NCBI GenBank assembly: GCA_963971225.1
Contig: OZ020268.1
Span: forward strand, 37,612,848-37,676,847
Direction: 5' to 3'
Origin: Melieria omissa
Taxonomy: Eukaryota; Arthropoda; Insecta; Diptera; Ulidiidae
DNA length: 64,000 nt
The notes below the pieces were generated by a model. The model was given only the letters and a program-made list of their open reading frames with translations, was not told the origin of the DNA and ran no database searches. Made by a program: the position numbers and the translations under genes. How positions within the stretch are numbered: position 1 is the stretch's first letter; the number at the start of each line of letters is the position of its first letter. Below, in pieces: positions 24,101-32,722 of the stretch.

Positions 24101-26204
24101 CAAAAGCGGCTCAAATTGAAACTTTTTTCACAAAAAAATGTAAACACATCTTTTCTGTTTTTTAGTCTATTGAGGAAACACAATTGTAAAAATACATGGT
24201 TACCAAGAAGTTGCTGAAACTTTTGATATAGATTAAGAAATGATGTGGCCATTTTCGCTTTTAATGTTATCTCAAAAATTTGCAAAGCGAGGCTTTTACA
24301 TCACTTTTAAATCAAAATATTTTTCCGAATTAAAAATCTGAAAATTGGTAAAAAATTAGAGGGAAATATCTTAAAAGTATGTGAAAGTATGTTCCTGGAT
24401 TTTTTTTTATTTTAAGAAGCATTCTATCTTTTTCGGACAATGTAATTATATCCTCCGACATCTTACGATCTCAGAAAATAATTCAATTTGAAATGTGGTC
24501 TAAACACCTATTTTTCGACAAAATTTCTTTTTTTCATGCAATCAGCATGAAAAATTGAGAAAACTGCAAAAAAGCAAAACACACGTCTATTATTATCGTT
24601 TTTATTGCAAAACTAAAGGGTCCTGAGACAATTTCTGTTACTCTTTGCAATAATCAATGTTGATGTTACCGATTAAATGTAAAATCTGAAAAATCTAGCC
24701 AACACACTTGGTGCTATAGCTCACCAAAAGTGACGAAATTTGACAATTTAAGACTCTGGCATTGCCAAACTACCAAAGTTTAAGAAAAAGAATTTAGAGA
24801 TTTCAATTCAGCAGACCATGATTAACTAGTTTGCCAAATTTTATGAGGAACGGACCACTCCTTCTAATTTTGTCCCGCGGTTGTATGGAGTCGAATCACT
24901 GTGCAATCGTGTGATCCAAATTAAAAACGTTTTGCTCAATTGACAATTTCTGCGTAGTCAATGCCCGACCAGATCGGGCTATGATCGGCGCATTTACGGC
25001 AATCGTGGGACCTTAGCTTAACCCTTTCCGCATTTCTTGAAAAAAAAGGTTTTCTTTCAAAATATTGACTCTTATTGAATATTTAAGCAATAAAATACAA
25101 AAAAAAATCTCAAAAAAATCATTTGGGTTGAGATCAAAATTTTCGATCAAAATGAAATCATGTTTTGATTTACTGTTGTTATAATTTATGTTTGCTATCA
25201 AAAAAGTGAATGAAACAATTCATAAAACTTAAAAACGCGAAACAAAAATTGCATGCTTGATTTCCAAACGAACGAGCCCGCTTGCATGCGGCGTAGGGTG
25301 TCTGTCCGGGAATTGAACAGTTTCGATGCAATGACAATTTTTGTTTTCAATTATGCAAACGCAACAAATTGTGCGCGCATGCACTTAAGCTCAGTCAGTC
25401 AGTGCGTGTGACCGTGTAAGTATTTGTTCATAAAAATGAAATTTAAATATAATGCATCGAACACGTTGCTTTACGGGCGCCGGCGTGTTTAATTTAAATG
25501 CAATTATGTGTTAAGTGGATGTAATTTGCTTAACGTATTTCATAAAGGATCCATGCAAAGCAAACACTGACGACCAACGCATTTGCATTGATGGCAACCA
25601 TACTTAATAACAATAACAGCAACAACAACAACAATTCGAGCATTAACATAAGTAAATACAATTTGAGTCGATTATATTTTTAAATGAAATTACACGCACA
25701 CGACGCGTACCGAAAGTGTTTTTAATTATTTAAAGAGCGCAAAGTGCGAGCACGGAAATGAATTAATTGAAAGTGTTTGAGTTGGTGGGACATTGTCGAA
25801 ATTATGCCACTTGGTAGTTTGTAATTTTCATTTTTGTTATTTTGTCAATTTTGTGTTTTGCAGTTGTACCAACTCCGACGACTGATGCAAGGCTCCGAGA
25901 GTACACCGAAAGCTCCACTAGGAAATAATGCGCGTCCTGTGCAAGGACTACACCATAGAACCGTAAGGACGAATATAGACTTTAAGCGAAATAAGGTAAG
26001 CAAAATGTTTTTCATTTTTTTTTTAATATGATTTTTGGATTTTTTATTGTTCTTGTTTTTCTTGTTCTTTGTTTATCTCTCTGTGTGCGTTTCTCTGTTT
26101 TGTTTCTTTTGTTTCAGAATCAAAATTCATGTCCATCGATGTACAAAGACATGTACTATCGGGCGAATCGATGGTCGCCGGACACAGGCCTACTGATTCG
26201 TTGA
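12089..26204 (+). CDS. Carbonic anhydrase-related protein, CARP X/XI (CA10) class; gene span, 5' end missing
   Basis: Seven exons join in frame to about 304 residues ending in GLLIR and TGA, against 328 for human CA10 including its signal peptide. Family landmarks in order: WEEWWTYDG, PSFWGLINPQWNMCNKGRRQ, SPIDVVP, VSGTLHNTGQ, NITGGPLAYRYQFEEIYIHY, GSEHYIQGYSFPGE, SLLPNTDHYITYEGSTTHPG, CWESTVWIIINKPIYIT and RPVQGLHHRTVRTNI. By alignment with active carbonic anhydrases, zinc ligand His94 is Tyr and His119 is Gln, leaving only His96 (IHYG), so catalysis should be lost. CARP X/XI proteins are secreted or surface neural glycoproteins; that role here is inferred. The start and signal-peptide exon were not found. 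Drosophila has two CARP genes of this type, and I cannot tell which is the orthologue. Confidence 0.93.
12885..13140 (+). repeat. Dispersed repeat, copy 1 (second copy at 24637-24895)
   Basis: Lies in CARP intron 1. It shares TAAATGTAAAATCTGAA, GATTTCAATTCAGCAGACCA, GGTTAACTAG/GATTAACTAG and CCACTCCTT blocks in the same order and orientation as 24637-24895, which sits inside the TIR element of intron 5. It may therefore be a fragment of that element family. Confidence 0.72.
13524..14433 (+). mobile_element. Mariner element, internally deleted (910 bp)
   Basis: TA target duplications (13522-13523 and 14434-14435) flank inverted repeats TCAGGTGTACAACTTTGCTT and its mirror, with one mismatch (TCAGGTGCACAAC). 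It carries a broken mariner transposase on the + strand. At 910 bp it is well below the roughly 1.3 kb of intact mariners, and it sits in CARP intron 1. Confidence 0.93.
13696..14356 (+). pseudogene. Mariner transposase, deleted and frameshifted
   Basis: The N-terminal frame starts at MSVYVPNSRHLREVV and runs through the paired helix-turn-helix part (SERTCREWFQRFKNGDFDVE) to GGREKTFKD. Near 13905-13920 the frame shifts and the C-terminal half continues as VIYYELLKPGETITGDRY, then LQHDNARPHVA and PPYSPDVAPSDFHLF, ending in DGQYFE and TAA. The spacing between the Asp of HDN and the Asp of APSD is 34 residues, the mariner DD34D pattern. The segment that should hold the first catalytic Asp is missing at the junction, so the protein cannot be active. 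The clean junction suggests an internal deletion made during an earlier transposition. Confidence 0.92.
14850..15770. other. GC-richer island in CARP intron 1
   Basis: This unique-looking stretch has CAG, CA and ACA runs and overlapping open frames on both strands, none with family motifs. It stands out from the AT-rich intron around it, so a regulatory element or alternative non-coding exon is possible. Confidence 0.25.
16120..16256 (+). CDS. CARP coding exon b
   Basis: Acceptor TTCATTTCAG, donor GTAACA; phase 1 in, phase 0 out. It encodes PSFWGLINPQWNMCNKGRRQ, then SPIDVVPDKLLFDPYLRPLH and IDKHK. WGLINP and RRQSPIDV match the conserved N-terminal half of the carbonic anhydrase fold. Confidence 0.95.
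16475..16666 (+). CDS. CARP coding exon c
   Basis: Acceptor CGTTATCGCAG, donor GTGAGT; 64 codons, phase 0 both sides. It carries VSGTLHNTGQSLVF, NITGGPLAYRYQFEEIYIHY and GSEHYIQGYSFPGE. This is the zinc-site strand: the first zinc His is Tyr here (IYIH) and the second is kept. The intron after it is only 93 bp. Confidence 0.96.
16760..16922 (+). CDS. CARP coding exon d
   Basis: Acceptor TTTCGTTGCAG, donor GTGAGT; phase 0 in, phase 1 out. It encodes IQIYGFNKELYHNMSEAQHK, SQGIVGLSLMVQIGE and TTTFNKVLYR. The third zinc-ligand position (His119 of active enzymes) is Gln in IQIYGFN, as in vertebrate CA10. Confidence 0.95.
17587..17896. repeat. (ATTTT)n pentanucleotide microsatellite
   Basis: About 310 bp of almost pure ATTTT repeats in CARP intron 4, with a few imperfections near 17675-17690, 17778, 17856 and 17879. 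It makes a 105-codon Phe/Ile/Leu/Tyr open frame that is not a gene. Confidence 0.97.
18710..18915 (+). repeat. 34-bp minisatellite (about six units)
   Basis: Units of about 34 bp read TCATGGGTCGTATGAGTAAC then ATTTCACTCTGTAC, with variants (TCATGGATCGCATCAGCAAC, TCATCGGTCGTATAAGCAAC). The array ends in ACTAATCGAAACAAT..GTAGACG.CAGCC, which also follows the related units at 29086-29170, so it belongs to a larger dispersed repeat. It lies in CARP intron 4 about 110 bp upstream of exon e. Confidence 0.85.
19024..19178 (+). CDS. CARP coding exon e
   Basis: Acceptor CTCTCTCGTAG, donor GTGAGT; phase 1 in, phase 0 out. It encodes FSTPIRHISVRSLLPN, DHYITYEGSTTHPGCWESTV and WIIINKPIYITKQE. The YEGSTTHPGC..TV..I segment is the conserved substrate-pocket strand of the carbonic anhydrase fold. 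Confidence 0.95.
20036..21422 (-). pseudogene. Mariner transposase relic, third catalytic Asp deleted
   Basis: Read on the minus strand, a start region MDNEYE sits just outside the MITE (near 21420). After the MITE come FDLFLDRFVTGDEKWILYNN (first Asp in TGDEKW), then EVLFHHDNARPHVAK (second Asp), then directly KNDLVLFFNEKTRDFYESGI and RKLVDRWEWIAEHDGEYIID with TAA at 20036-20038. The SPDLAPSD segment holding the third Asp is absent between HVAKP and the C-terminal helix. Frameshifts separate the blocks. Similar to Mos1-type mariners; clearly inactive. Confidence 0.9.
20559..21397. mobile_element. 839-bp MITE inserted in the mariner, copy 1
   Basis: ACTCGTAT at 20551-20558 and again at 21398-21405 forms an exact 8-bp target duplication. 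The ends share ATACTAAAGAGCTGC and its mirror GCAGCTCTTTAGTAT. The interior has two iterated parts: CACACCGTGTGAAG / GAAGTAGAACTT units (20820-20920) and TTCTACTTCAGTGTTG units (21070-21240). Copy 2 lies at 28350-29045 in the same orientation. No transposase is present. The 8-bp duplication suggests hAT mobilisation, which is inference. Confidence 0.88.
22060..22830 (-). pseudogene. LINE relic: RNase H and C-terminal region
   Basis: Minus-strand reading gives VNAALHCLSFLNEFSEQYNV, then EDKNIEGNCVGDELAKPGKE (the GN..ADELA RNase H motif), then after frame breaks EMILLNKSYVGIAMRIIIGH and a degenerate C-terminal Cys-rich segment. Same general type as the relics at 7655 and 53985. It lies in CARP intron 5 and is inactivated by stops and shifts. 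Confidence 0.72.
22945..23572 (+). repeat. Degenerate tandem array, period about 175-195 bp
   Basis: Four units each begin near CCAGCAGAAAAGTATGCAAC (about 22960, 23155, 23340 and 23520), continue with ATGAATTGAAAACAA and a GATAGTACA..CCTAT block, and end in GAGACCATAAA..AG, then TTTTTTCTTTAGCT. The fourth unit is cut by the TIR element starting at 23573. Confidence 0.85.
23573..25015. mobile_element. TIR DNA element, about 1.44 kb, non-autonomous
   Basis: TAAGGTCCCACGATTGCCG at the left end is mirrored exactly at 24997-25015. The interior holds several AT-rich stretches, AATCGTGTG iterations (23636, 23728, 23876, 24906) and the dispersed repeat shared with 12885-13140. No transposase is recognisable. 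No certain target duplication is seen, so the superfamily is open. It lies in CARP intron 5. Confidence 0.85.
24637..24895 (+). repeat. Dispersed repeat, copy 2
   Basis: Partner of 12885-13140, here inside the TIR element at 23573-25015. Confidence 0.7.
25864..25995 (+). CDS. CARP coding exon f
   Basis: Acceptor TTGTGTTTTGCAG, donor GTAAGC; 44 codons, phase 0 both sides. It encodes LYQLRRLMQGSESTPKAPLG then NNARPVQGLHHRTVRTNIDF. RPVQ.L..R.(I/V)RTNI is the conserved C-terminal block of CARP X/XI. Confidence 0.95.
26118..26204 (+). CDS. CARP coding exon g, with stop
   Basis: Acceptor TTTTGTTTCAG; 28 codons and TGA at 26202-26204. It encodes NQNSCPSMYKDMYYRANRWS then PDTGLLIR. The Cys and the Y..N.W ending fit the C-terminal tail of CA10-type proteins. 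Confidence 0.93.
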   Translation, partial: NQNSCPSMYKDMYYRANRWSPDTGLLIR

Positions 26205-26807
26205 CCCAACTATACAAATTACAATAATAACAACAACAACACTTACCACTACTATAGCAACCATAGCAATAAGAATGGCAGCAACAGCAACAAGAACAGC
26301 AAAAGTGGCATTGATGTTAACAGCAGCAGTTATAGTTATAACAATAATAACAACAACACTTATATTAACAATAACAACAATTGGCAACAGCGTTTCGGTA
26401 ACGAGCGCAGTGCTGAAAATAGCAAATTTAATAATATATGGAAAATGGCTGCAAATACACCCACCACCAGTGCAACAACAGCAACAACAACAACAACAAC
26501 ATTAACAATAATCTCAACAACTACGACAACGGCAACAACAACAACAACCAGAAGAAGAGCAGCAACCATAACAGCGAATAGTGAAAATCGCAATTTTCAT
26601 TTACCATTAAATTTTCATAATAATGATTATTTCTTTTATTACTATCCGACAAGCACGCACAGCTCTGGCAACGTCGGCAGTCATTTCCACTGGCCAACTG
26701 CCATCTGGCAGTAATGCAAATCTATCAATGCTGCCAATGAAAATATTGCAATTAAGATTTTATATTTTAATATTAATGCAATTTGCTCTGCTTTGTCTCT
26801 GTCTCTC

Positions 26808-26831
26808 TTCCTCTCTCTCTCTCTCTCTCTC
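26808..26831. repeat. (TC)n microsatellite
   Basis: An uninterrupted CT run in the probable 3' UTR. Confidence 0.85.
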
Positions 26832-27197
26832 ACTTGCTCTGACTTGCTTTGTATGTAATTGAATTGCTTAAATTGAATTGTTAAATGTGCGCCATTTTAA
26901 TTCAATGCTCGCTGCCAACCAACCCAACGCATCTGCTTACAACTCGATCCATTTCTATATAAACGAGTTTAAAAATTAAGTAAGGCCACAAAACTGTATG
27001 GGCGGACAATAACTACAACTAAAAAACAAACAAAACACAACAAAAAACATCTACTAACAACAAATCTATAAAACTTATAAAAGCAAAAACAAGAAACAAA
27101 AACATGAACAATGTCAATGACGCTAGAAATAGTCTTTAATTACAATTACTGACAATTACTAATGCTAAAACTGTAGAATTTAGTGACGAAATTTACA

Positions 27198-27203
27198 ATA
27201 AAA
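27198..27203 (+). terminator. Candidate polyadenylation signal AATAAA
   Basis: First AATAAA after the CARP stop, about 1 kb downstream. Other candidates lie farther on. Confidence 0.4.
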
Positions 27204-27985
27204 CATGAAAGCATGAAAAGCTGAACGCGCTAAGGGCAACAAATTTATACAAAATGGCCGCCAAGCTACTTGTGTCTAGTTACTTCAAAAGTAAAAACCA
27301 AAATATATAATAAATAAATAATAATGACAGATATAAATAATCAAATAATTGTGCAACACTGACAACGGCAACAGTGGTGCAAAGTGTTAATATTTTTGTC
27401 AATATTGGGAATTATAAAATATATTTTTTTTATTATGATCTTTTTTGCTGAGTTTGAATTAAATTCTTTCAATAAGTGGTCAAATTTAAGCTTCAACAGA
27501 AAAACTTAACACCAGAAAATACCTGGAATTCTTCAAAAACGGAAAAGAGTCCTATTGTCATTGATGTTCATTTTAGTTCCAGTAATCTCCACTAAAAGCA
27601 ACAATACAGTTTCAATGCTTTCTTCAATCTTGAAAACACTTCTCATAGGCTGTTTTTCTGATTGCATTTAGTTTCTACTGCGAATTCTCCTAACTGCCTC
27701 AATTGTCACAAAACGCTTTCGGCAAAGTGGTAACTCGATTCAAGAGATTAGAAAAAGGTCACAAGAAACCGTGTCGGGTAAATGTGAAACCAACAAAACG
27801 GTATGAACATTGTTTTTGGTCAAATAGTTCCATACAAAAAAATGTTTTCTTCAAGGTGAAACACCACCAAAAGAACAGCTGCTCCTCGGCCGAGTAATGT
27901 GGGAGTCACTAAAGAAATTCCCTATTTCTCCTCCTGAAACTACTGCGAAGTAATCTTCAGAAGGAGGGCGTAGTAGATGCTACTC
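27204..27985. other. AT-rich non-coding
   Basis: No gene recognised; the part after about 27890 may be the 3' UTR of the LINE relic that follows on the minus strand. Confidence 0.4.
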
Positions 27986-27989
27986 ATTC

Positions 27990-28345
27990 ACATGGTTAAG
28001 AATGTTGCAGCATGGTCAGTCTGTCGGTGATCGCAACACATTCCTTTAACATCGCCTTGACAATGTAGTGCGGCCGCAGTGTCGTCTCTGTCACGTTATT
28101 CAGTCTGCGTCGCAGATCTTCAGCAGATCTTCAGTTAGCAATGAAACCATGATCCCCCGGCAGATTTGGACAGGTTGGACAGCTTGGGGTGTCGTCGTAT
28201 CCTACGCGATACAAGTAGCTTCTGTACCCTCCGTGTCCAGTAAAGAACCTCGTTAGGTGGTAGTTTACCTCCCCGTGACGCCTGTTTATCCACTTTTCAA
28301 GCCTAGGAATGGAAGCGTGCGTCCATCGTCCAAAATACAAAAATA
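27990..28345 (-). pseudogene. R1-like LINE, C-terminal fragment
   Basis: Read from 28345 down: IPRLEKWINRRHGEVNYHLT, RFFTGHGGYRSYLYRVGYDD and PSCPTCPNLPGDH, the C-terminal domain of R1-clade reverse transcriptases (GHG.F..YL, C..C). After a short break comes NVTETTLRPHYIVKAMLKEC, typical of the region just before the stop. Only the C-terminus remains, cut at 28345 where the second MITE copy begins. Confidence 0.8.
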
Positions 28346-28349
28346 CACT

Positions 28350-29045
28350 GTAGATACTAAAGAGCTACACAAAACGTTCTATTGGGCACACTTCACTACT
28401 GCACAGTACTGTCAAGTACTGTACTTCACTGTCGCGTTGACAGCGAATTCAAATGTTCAATAGTTCTTTTCTGCAACAAAGCAAATATTGCATTATTCGA
28501 AAACCTTTTCGCTACAGCAGCGACAGTGCTTGTGTGCTGTTGTGAAGCAAAACATCAAAATAGAAAGCTATAATGAGGTTAAGTAACGGTAAATCGCAAC
28601 AAGCACACCGAGTGTAGTAGAACTTCTACTGCACACCGAGTGAAGCAGAACTTCTACTGCACACCGAGTGAAACAGACTTAACTAAATATCGGAAAAACA
28701 TGTTTCAAACCTGCGTTTTTTTTACATGAGTGTCATTGTAATGCTTGAAATGCAACCCAGATTCCATACAAAATACCAAAAACAAACATCAGCTACTCCG
28801 ATCATGCAAAACAAAACACCGTATGCTTGAAAATGTTCTACTTTAGTGCTTCACTTCAGTCTTCTTCTACTTCAGTGTTGTTCTACTTCCATGTTGTTCC
28901 ACTGAAGTATTGTTCTACTTCAGTGTTTTTTTAATTCAAAGTTGTTCTACTTCAGTGTTGTTCTATACTTCAAGGTTTTTGAAGTTCTATTGTCTTTTCG
29001 TGCAGTATTCGTATGAATATCAAAAGCTTTCTTCACTGCAGTGAA
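28350..29045. mobile_element. MITE copy 2 (relative of 20559-21397)
   Basis: Starts TACTAAAGAGCTACACAAAA and tracks copy 1 almost base for base through the GCACAGTACTGTCAAGTACT block, the ACACCGAGTGAA units and the TTCTACTTCAGTGTTG units to GAATATCAAAAGCTT. The right terminal repeat of copy 1 is missing, so this copy is truncated at about 29045. Confidence 0.85.
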
Positions 29046-29085
29046 AGAAAGAGTGCTTACGCCGCTTTTCAGCAGATACCCACCT

Positions 29086-29170
29086 GTCGTATGAGTAACA
29101 TTTGGTACTGAACTCATCGGTTGTATGAGTAACATTTCATACTAATCGAAACAATCGTAGACGACAGCCT
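29086..29170 (+). repeat. 34-bp minisatellite family, short copy
   Basis: Two units of GTCGTATGAGTAACATTT followed by ACTAATCGAAACAATCGTAG match the array and 3' flank at 18710-18950. A further inverted piece (ATGTTACTCATACGACCCAT) lies at 32747-32766. Confidence 0.75.
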
Positions 29171-29942
29171 TCAAAATTCAGAGATTTCTTTTGAATATTT
29201 AAAAATTAAACTAATTTCAAGTGACATCTCTTGTTGCAAGACTCCGCAAGACCCAAACTAAACACTAAAAATTGGTTTTTTTGATTACTTCAGATGCCTT
29301 TATGTTCCTTTCCCTAATATTTGCTACTACTTATTAAAGTTTTTGCCTATTGAAACTTTCAATGCGCTGCATTTTTAGTGCAAGCGTACTTTATTCAGCT
29401 GTTTCAACCTTTGACTGAATCGGATGTTACCGACAATGACAAAAACCTTCTCGTTTTATCACACCACAGCAAATCTTGAAATCAATGATATTTTTTTAAA
29501 TTATTTAATGAAAAATTTAATGAAAAATCTCCAATTGTAAATACATTTATTTTAAAAAGTTTAAATATTTTTATTAATTTTAGAAATATTTTTTAATTAC
29601 TAAAAATAAATGTATGAGTTTACTAAAATACAATTTTAATTTACATTTATACATTAAAAAGGTTTTGTTATCATATTTTTATTAATTTTAGAAACATTTT
29701 TAAATTAAGAAAAAAAATTTATGAGTTTTCTTATATAAAATATTAGTTCAGTTATGCATTGAAAATATATTTTATATTTTTTTATTCATTTCAAAAATAT
29801 TTGTAAAAATTTTTGAAAGAATTATTTTATACATCTAAAATATGTTTAAAATTTTTTAAATTGTAAATTATTTTTTTTTTAATATTTTAAAATTTTTTTT
29901 TTATAATAGAAAAATTTAAAAAATTAAAAAACAATCCACATA

Positions 29943-30550
29943 TAGGGTGTTTTTTTTAGAGGTATAGAACTTCGAATTGAAATAAAACACAAGAAAATCG
30001 TTTTAATGTCCATCAATTTGGCTTTATTGGAAGGATAATTTTATGCCATTAATGTTTAAATATGATTTCGGGCATGTGGCCGCCGCGGCTGGCTCGAATA
30101 AAGCCAATTCTACAGGTCCAATTTTCAACCAGCTCCAATTGCTGTGCACGGTGGCGAATCGATTCATTCGGGTCCTCTCCAACATTTTGCTCTACAGCGG
30201 CAATTGTTTCTTCGGTGCGCACTGTTCGACGTCTCTGCGGATGCGTATTATCACATAGAGTAAACGTAGTGCGAAAACGACCCATGGTTAACCGATGGAT
30301 GGACCGATTTTGCTCTGATGGACGATTATGTCGACCATAAAATGGACGGAGCTTGCGGTAAACTTCGCGAATTGAACCATTATTTTCGAAATAAATTTGC
30401 ACGATTTGCAAGCGTTGTTCTTTTGTCAACCTGTTCATGATGAAATGGCAAACCAAACTGAACATAAATGACATTAGAGTTGCCAGATTTGACCACAAAA
30501 TGCCAGTTTTATCTCTATTCGAAAAACAAACCTCTAAAAAAAACACCCTA
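29943..30550 (-). mobile_element. Tc1/mariner-group element, deletion derivative (608 bp)
   Basis: TA at 29941-29942 and 30551-30552 flanks inverted repeats TAGGGTGTTTTTTTTAGAGG and its mirror. It carries an N-terminal transposase piece on the minus strand and lacks the catalytic core. Confidence 0.92.
30049..30438 (-). pseudogene. Truncated transposase, HTH (DUF4817-type) N-terminus fused to C-terminal tail
   Basis: The minus frame from MNRLTKEQRLQIVQIYFENN runs through SIREVYRKLRPFYGRHNRPS and RRTVRTEETIAAVEQNVGED to IRHRAQQLEL. This is the two-part DNA-binding domain of an abundant insect Tc1/mariner-group transposase family. It then jumps to ENWTCRIGFIRASRGGHMPE and IIFKH, which look like the C-terminal tail. 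The open frame crosses the junction, so about 130 residues of an inactive DNA-binding protein could still be made. Confidence 0.88.
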
Positions 30551-31790
30551 TACTATCAAAACTTCTCTACAGCCAACTGCAAATAATACAAAATCGTTGG
30601 TTGATATTTCTGATCATTTCAACACCATATTTTCTAAGCATACTTTTAGGCAGAACTCTAAACGCAACCACTCTGCCCACAATAGCTGAATGTATGCAGA
30701 CGAAAGCGTTAAAAAATCCATTATGCATAACAAGTCTTATGGCAGCGAAAAGTTGGGCGCTGTTGCGGCAACTTTGCCATTGTAAATTTTGTATTTGTAG
30801 TTGTTGAGCGCTTGGTAGATGAGCAATATTTAGTTATTGTTAGTTATAAAGTCCATGACTGCAAGCCAACAGCAACATTATAAAACTGACAAGCAACACA
30901 AAGCGTACTCAGCGAGTATTAGCGGATTAATTGTACTATTTTTTTATAGTAATGTTTGTTGGTTTGCGGCGCATGAAGTTCATGTGTGTGTGTGTGTGCA
31001 TAAAAACTACTGGCTAGAATTAGTGCTTGTTGTTAGGCTCTGAATAGTTGTTAGTGCTAAGGCTGCAATGTTAGAAAGTTTGTGCAAATTAAGTTAGTTA
31101 AAATTACCAAATTACAATTACGAACGAACGTAATGATGACAGCTTTGTGTGTGTGACAATTTAAGTGCAGCTGAAATTGAGATCATTGAACACACACATA
31201 TACGCGCACATATATACATACATGCATATTAGTTAAAAAATGTTTTTTGTAATAAAATATTGAGTCACTTGTATAAACTGTGCAATAAATATCCATAAAA
31301 TACCAATAACCATCAGTTTTAATTAATTTGTATGATTGCAATAATTATAAGTTGATATATTTATGACCGTAGAAATGCATAACAACGGTAAAAAAAGGAA
31401 ACAATTGAAACGGCGCAAATAGCAAATTAATGCAAATATTATAAATGAAAAGTGCAGAACGTATAAACAAAAATTAAAAAATAATAAATTATGAAACGAG
31501 CAGCGTGCAAACGGTCGAGGAAATGAGCACGTAAAAAGAATTATTAATATATATATAGTATATATATATATGACGGAAAGAAACAATAATACAAAAAACT
31601 ACAACAAATACAAAAGAGCAAATGTGTTTTAATTTGTGGGTAGAAAATGGACTGGAAAATGCTTGGAGCTTGCATTTACTTTTTAAGGTTTGGCAGTGTC
31701 TGCTGAGAAGATAGTTGTTTGTACAAATAATAGTGGTTACTGCTAGCCAAGGCATCTGTACTGAACTCATGAGCTTACCTACTTACTTAA
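30551..31790. other. Non-coding, unique-looking sequence
   Basis: Short CA/GT and TA runs (30985-31000, 31546-31571) and several AATAAA signals; no gene. GCATACTTTTAGGC at 30638-30651 is an exact reverse-strand copy of the recurrent 14-mer. Confidence 0.45.
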
Positions 31791-31794
31791 CTGA

Positions 31795-32722
31795 CCATAA
31801 CAACCCGTTATCGGGTTACGGCCCGCCGCAAAACTTCTTTGCGCCTTCTCCCGTTGGTCACACCAAGAGATGACAGGGCCTCTTCAACTTGGTCCTTCCA
31901 CCGGAGACTCGGCCTCCCTCTTCGCCTCCAACTATAACATCGAACACCTTTTTCGAGCTTCGTCGTCCATGCGGCAGACATGACCGAGCCAGCGTAGCCG
32001 ATGGATGTTAATTCGCTGCGCTACGTCCATGTCCTTATACAGCTCATACAGCTCGTTATTGGTTCGTATACGATAGTCGTCACCAACACGAACAGGGCCG
32101 AAGATTTTGCGAAGTACCTTCCTCTCGAACACTCCAAGGGCCGCTATGTCGTTTCGTGTCATTGTCCATGCTTCAGCGCCATCCAGGAGCACGGGCAAGA
32201 TAAGCGTCCTATAGAGTGCAAGTTTTGTCGGTCGAGAGAGATCGCTACTTCTCAATTGCCTACCGAGACCGTAGTAGCATCTGTTGGCAAGAGTAATCCT
32301 TCGCTTTATCTCCATGCTTACATCATTTCTGCTGTTGATGGCGCTGCCAAGGTAGACGAATTCCTTGACAACTTCAAAAGTATACCTGTCGGCCTCGACG
32401 TGAGACCCTAGCCGCTGCCAGTCCCTGAGTGTAGACAGCATATACCTCGCCTTGCCCTCATTTACCACCAGACCCATTTTGGCAGATTCTCTTTCGATAG
32501 CCGCAAAGGCAGCAGTCACATCTCGCTTGTTACGTCCGATGACATCAATGTCATCAGCGTAGGCAAGGAGCTGGACACTTGTGTTGAAAATTGTGTCATT
32601 ACGATGTACACCGACCTTGCGCAGAACACTCTCCATAGTGAAGTTGAAAAGGTCGCAGGACAAAGGATCGCCCTGTCTGAAACCTCGAACGGTATCAAAG
32701 GGGTCGGAGAAGTCACTTCCAA
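31795..32722 (-). pseudogene. LINE (RTE-like) reverse transcriptase, 5'-truncated
   Basis: Minus-strand reading from 32722 gives GFRQGDPLSCDLFN, then in one open frame (32663-31932) QLLAYADDIDVIGRNKRD with the YADD catalytic box, GLVVNEGKARYM, FVYLGSAINSRNDVSMEIKR, LALYRTLILPVLLDGAEAWT and RLRWLGHVCRMDD. After a frameshift near 31930 the C-terminal GRPSLRWKDQVEEALSSLGV follows. The 3' end is a short TAAGTAAGTAGG tail. The N-terminal endonuclease and the first RT motifs are absent. The reading frame is long and little damaged. RTE-like is my best clade guess. Confidence 0.88.

Larger units (their letters stand above)
26205..27203 (+). other. Probable 3' UTR of the CARP gene
   Basis: CAA/ACA-rich sequence with no conserved open frame follows the stop directly. 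Poly-Asn/Thr and poly-Val/Ile frames at 26190-26714 on both strands are by-products of (AAC)n. AATAAA at 27198-27203 is a plausible polyadenylation signal; further AATAAA sites near 27310 and 31250 leave the true end open. Confidence 0.55.

Noticed and set aside
26190..26714. Poly-Val/Ile and poly-Thr frames after the CARP stop.
   Set aside because: Created by (AAC)n/(GTT)n runs in the probable 3' UTR; no second cistron expected.
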